DNA from: an uncultured Microbulbifer sp.
GTDB lineage: Bacteria > Pseudomonadota > Gammaproteobacteria > Pseudomonadales > Cellvibrionaceae
Direction of reading: 5' to 3'
DNA: 49,622 bases
Assembly: GCF_947489355.1 (NCBI RefSeq)
Contig: NZ_CANLDD010000030.1
Span: forward strand, 1 to 49,622
Below are positions 47,462-49,622 of the stretch, in pieces; the first letter of the stretch is position 1; each line of letters opens with the position of its first letter. A program made the position numbers and the translations under genes. Under the pieces are notes generated by a model, which was given only the letters and a program-made list of their open reading frames with translations, was not told where the DNA came from and ran no database searches.

Positions 47462-49348
47462 GTGAAAAAATCTATAATAAGAACAACCCTTCTTCTATCC
47501 ATTTTATTCGCGTTGTTTGGTTGTAGTGGCGGGAGCTCCGGAAGCCCAGATGGCAACGAAGTGCCAGATGAGAATGGGGATACAGCCCCTCCGGTCACTG
47601 GTGGTTCTGGCAGTGATATATCCCCCCCGAGAGTGACCCTGACACCAATGAGTGGTAGCGAGATTGGTTTGAGTGCAGCGATACAACTGGATTTCAGTGA
47701 GCCACTGACGCTGCAGAATGTTGCTTTGTCTGGATCTATGGCAAAGCTAGGAGAACTGTCTCAAGTTGATGGTGATACTTTTGTTTTTCAACCGAGTGAG
47801 CGTTGGTCAGAATTATCTGAATTGACTTTAGTCGTTAATGCTGAAGATGCAGCGGGCAATAAAATGGAAGCATTATCTGCCAGTTACTCTATTGACAATA
47901 CTGCACCATTTTTGGTGCGTATCACCCCTGAAAATATTCGCCTTGAAAAGAATGACAGCATTCAAGTGGTATTCTCCGAGGCCATGGATATAGGAAGCCT
48001 TCAATTGACTGGCTCACTGCTGGATAATGAGTATAAAATCTCATGGTCAAAAACACATTTAGAAAATGACACACTAACTGTCATGGCTGATGAGCGCTGG
48101 GTATCTGGCCAAGAGCGCGCAATCAGCATTACTGCAAAGGATTTGGCAGGTAACGCAACTACCACACTGACAAACCGTTTTACGGTGCCTCTGTATTTTG
48201 AGAATTTTGATGCTGCAAAGGTTGTGATTGGACAAGATGATTTTTCTAGCAGCACGTCAGGGATTAACGCCAAAAATTTCTCATATTACCCTCATGGAGA
48301 TGTAGCAGTTGATGGAGATGGCAGGTTATTTGTAGGGGATACTTCCCTCAATCGAGTTTTGGTGTTCCACTCTATTCCCTCTGTGAATGGCGCATCTGCA
48401 AATATGGTCATAGGGAAGGATGATTTGGACACCACAAGGTTGTCAGATAGCAGGCAGCTGCTACAGAGACCTGCTGAGATTAGTTTTGATCGTGGCAGGC
48501 TGCTTATAGCGCAATCTGAGCCAAGATTGCTTTCTATTTACAATAATATACCGGAGGACGGAGGGGCAATTCCGGCTTTGAATATAAAGCCCAGGGGAGG
48601 GGATAATATTGATTGTTGGAATGCGGCGGGGTTTGATCTTTATTGGGGGGCATCTATTGCTGATGGTAAGCTCTTCGCTACCGATGAGATCAATTCCCGT
48701 GTATTTATATGGAGCGCCGTACCAGAAGACAGTGGTACTCCTGCAGATTTGATTGTTGGGCAGTCAACTATGGAGCATTGCTTTTCCAATGATAGGAATC
48801 AAGATGCTACCGTATTTCAGCCTTCAGCACAAACGCTTGCGCTTCCATCAGATGTTTGGAGTGACGGCGAAAAAATGGCTATTGTAGATGGTGGTAATAA
48901 CCGTATTTTGCTATGGGATAAACTACCGGGTAATAACTTTACAGCCGCAGATATCGTTTTAGGTCAAGCGTCTTTTTCTGACAAAAAAGTGTATTCTTCT
49001 TCTGACGAGGAGGCTGACGGCCCCATAAATGAAAAGACTTTGAGTGAGCCTTCAACTGGAATCTGGTCTAATGGAGTACAACTGTTTATTGCAGATGGTA
49101 ATAACAATCGAGTTTTAATCTGGGATCGCTGGCCGGAAAAGAATTTTGCACCGGCAGATTATGTTTTGGGGCAAAGTGATTTTTACGGTTCGATTGAGAA
49201 TGATGCCAATCAGAATGGAATTGCTGATCCAGGCGAATTGCCGAATGCTTCGACATTTAAATCACCTACTGGAATTTTTGCTTATAAGGATACGCTATTT
49301 ATTACTGATTCAGGGAATGGGCGAATTCTACTGTTTAAGTCGCGTTAA
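47462..49348 (+). CDS. Surface lipoprotein with Ig-like domains and a beta-propeller
   Basis: A GTG is not needed: the ATG-type start at 47462 (from GTGAAAAAA; the initiator itself is GTG) gives a lipoprotein signal MKKSIIRTTLLLSILFALFG then Cys, and 628 aa. A Gly/Ser/Pro/Asp-rich linker leads to two Ig-like (Big_5 type) domains: PRVTLTPMSGSEIGLSAAIQ with DFSEPLT, and FLVRITPENIRLEKNDSIQV with VFSEAMD. Residues about 255-628 contain repeats alternating VIGQDDFSS / IVGQSTM / VLGQASF / VLGQSDF with NRVLVF / NRILLWDKLP / NRVLIWDRWP, an NHL-like propeller pattern. A cell-surface binding or structural role is inferred. It stands alone in AT-rich DNA. Confidence 0.8.
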   Translation: MKKSIIRTTLLLSILFALFGCSGGSSGSPDGNEVPDENGDTAPPVTGGSGSDISPPRVTLTPMSGSEIGLSAAIQLDFSEPLTLQNVALSGSMAKLGELSQVDGDTFVFQPSERWSELSELTLVVNAEDAAGNKMEALSASYSIDNTAPFLVRITPENIRLEKNDSIQVVFSEAMDIGSLQLTGSLLDNEYKISWSKTHLENDTLTVMADERWVSGQERAISITAKDLAGNATTTLTNRFTVPLYFENFDAAKVVIGQDDFSSSTSGINAKNFSYYPHGDVAVDGDGRLFVGDTSLNRVLVFHSIPSVNGASANMVIGKDDLDTTRLSDSRQLLQRPAEISFDRGRLLIAQSEPRLLSIYNNIPEDGGAIPALNIKPRGGDNIDCWNAAGFDLYWGASIADGKLFATDEINSRVFIWSAVPEDSGTPADLIVGQSTMEHCFSNDRNQDATVFQPSAQTLALPSDVWSDGEKMAIVDGGNNRILLWDKLPGNNFTAADIVLGQASFSDKKVYSSSDEEADGPINEKTLSEPSTGIWSNGVQLFIADGNNNRVLIWDRWPEKNFAPADYVLGQSDFYGSIENDANQNGIADPGELPNASTFKSPTGIFAYKDTLFITDSGNGRILLFKSR

Positions 49349-49622
49349 TTTTACATCCACTGCTGGGCTGCCTGTCGCGGCCTTCAGGGGCTGCTTGAGT
49401 AACGGTATTAAACGCCGCCTCAGCCAAGTGGCCTTATGTATTTATCCAGGCGATCTTGGAAGTGGATCGTCAGTTATGACTTAATTTCCCACATCATCCT
49501 TGATCCAGTCCTGTATAATTTTTCAGCCAAATACGTAATTTTATTGCGCGGATTCAACCTTGAAGCGCATACCATTTATGCGGCTTGTGCCGCCAAGTAA
49601 TTATCCATTAAATCTTCTGGTG

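Overview
The window looks like chromosome of a marine, carbohydrate-degrading gammaproteobacterium of the Cellvibrionales type (Microbulbifer or Saccharophagus-like). This is inferred from the gene set: two glycoside hydrolase family 3 (GH3) enzymes, a large carbohydrate-type TonB receptor next to flavin-dependent halogenase-like genes, and a Pseudomonas-style TCA cluster. No rRNA or tRNA gene, CRISPR array or prophage was recognised.

Layout. (1) 1-5 kb is a decaying, AT-richer accessory stretch. It holds a dead IS3-family element abutting a truncated Old Yellow Enzyme gene and a broken short-chain dehydrogenase gene, then an unknown secreted protein and a long gene-poor gap with tiny ORFs and a terminator. 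(2) 5-8.9 kb carries a secreted von Willebrand A protein with dockerin-like repeats, a small membrane protein, an esterase-fold protein whose expected nucleophile is alanine, and a haloacid dehalogenase. (3) 9.1-15.5 kb has two tandem GH3 beta-glucosidase genes and an AT-rich esterase-fold gene. (4) 24.1-15.7 kb (minus strand) is a co-directional locus: TonB receptor, halogenase, degenerate halogenase paralogue, and a secreted sugar-isomerase/glycosidase fusion, with a Fur-box-like palindrome in front. (5) 25.5-27.7 kb is an M3 peptidase lipoprotein.

(6) 32.8-27.9 kb (minus strand) is a redox block: a hemerythrin-like protein, then a tight three-gene operon. Its first gene fuses a NirB-type FAD/NAD(P)H domain, a BFD-type iron-sulphur domain and a five-helix membrane domain with two H-x13-H helices. 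The second is a multihaem cytochrome c and the third a Tll0287-like haem lipoprotein. I read it as a possible electron conduit from cytoplasmic NAD(P)H across the inner membrane to periplasmic haems. It is the best candidate for an undescribed system.

(7) 33.1-46.1 kb is the core TCA cluster: gltA on the minus strand, diverging from sdhCDAB-sucAB-lpd-sucCD, with hairpin terminators between sub-blocks. (8) 46.2-49.6 kb is again AT-richer and accessory: a small secreted coiled-coil gene interrupted by an in-frame TGA, and a surface lipoprotein with Ig-like and beta-propeller repeats.
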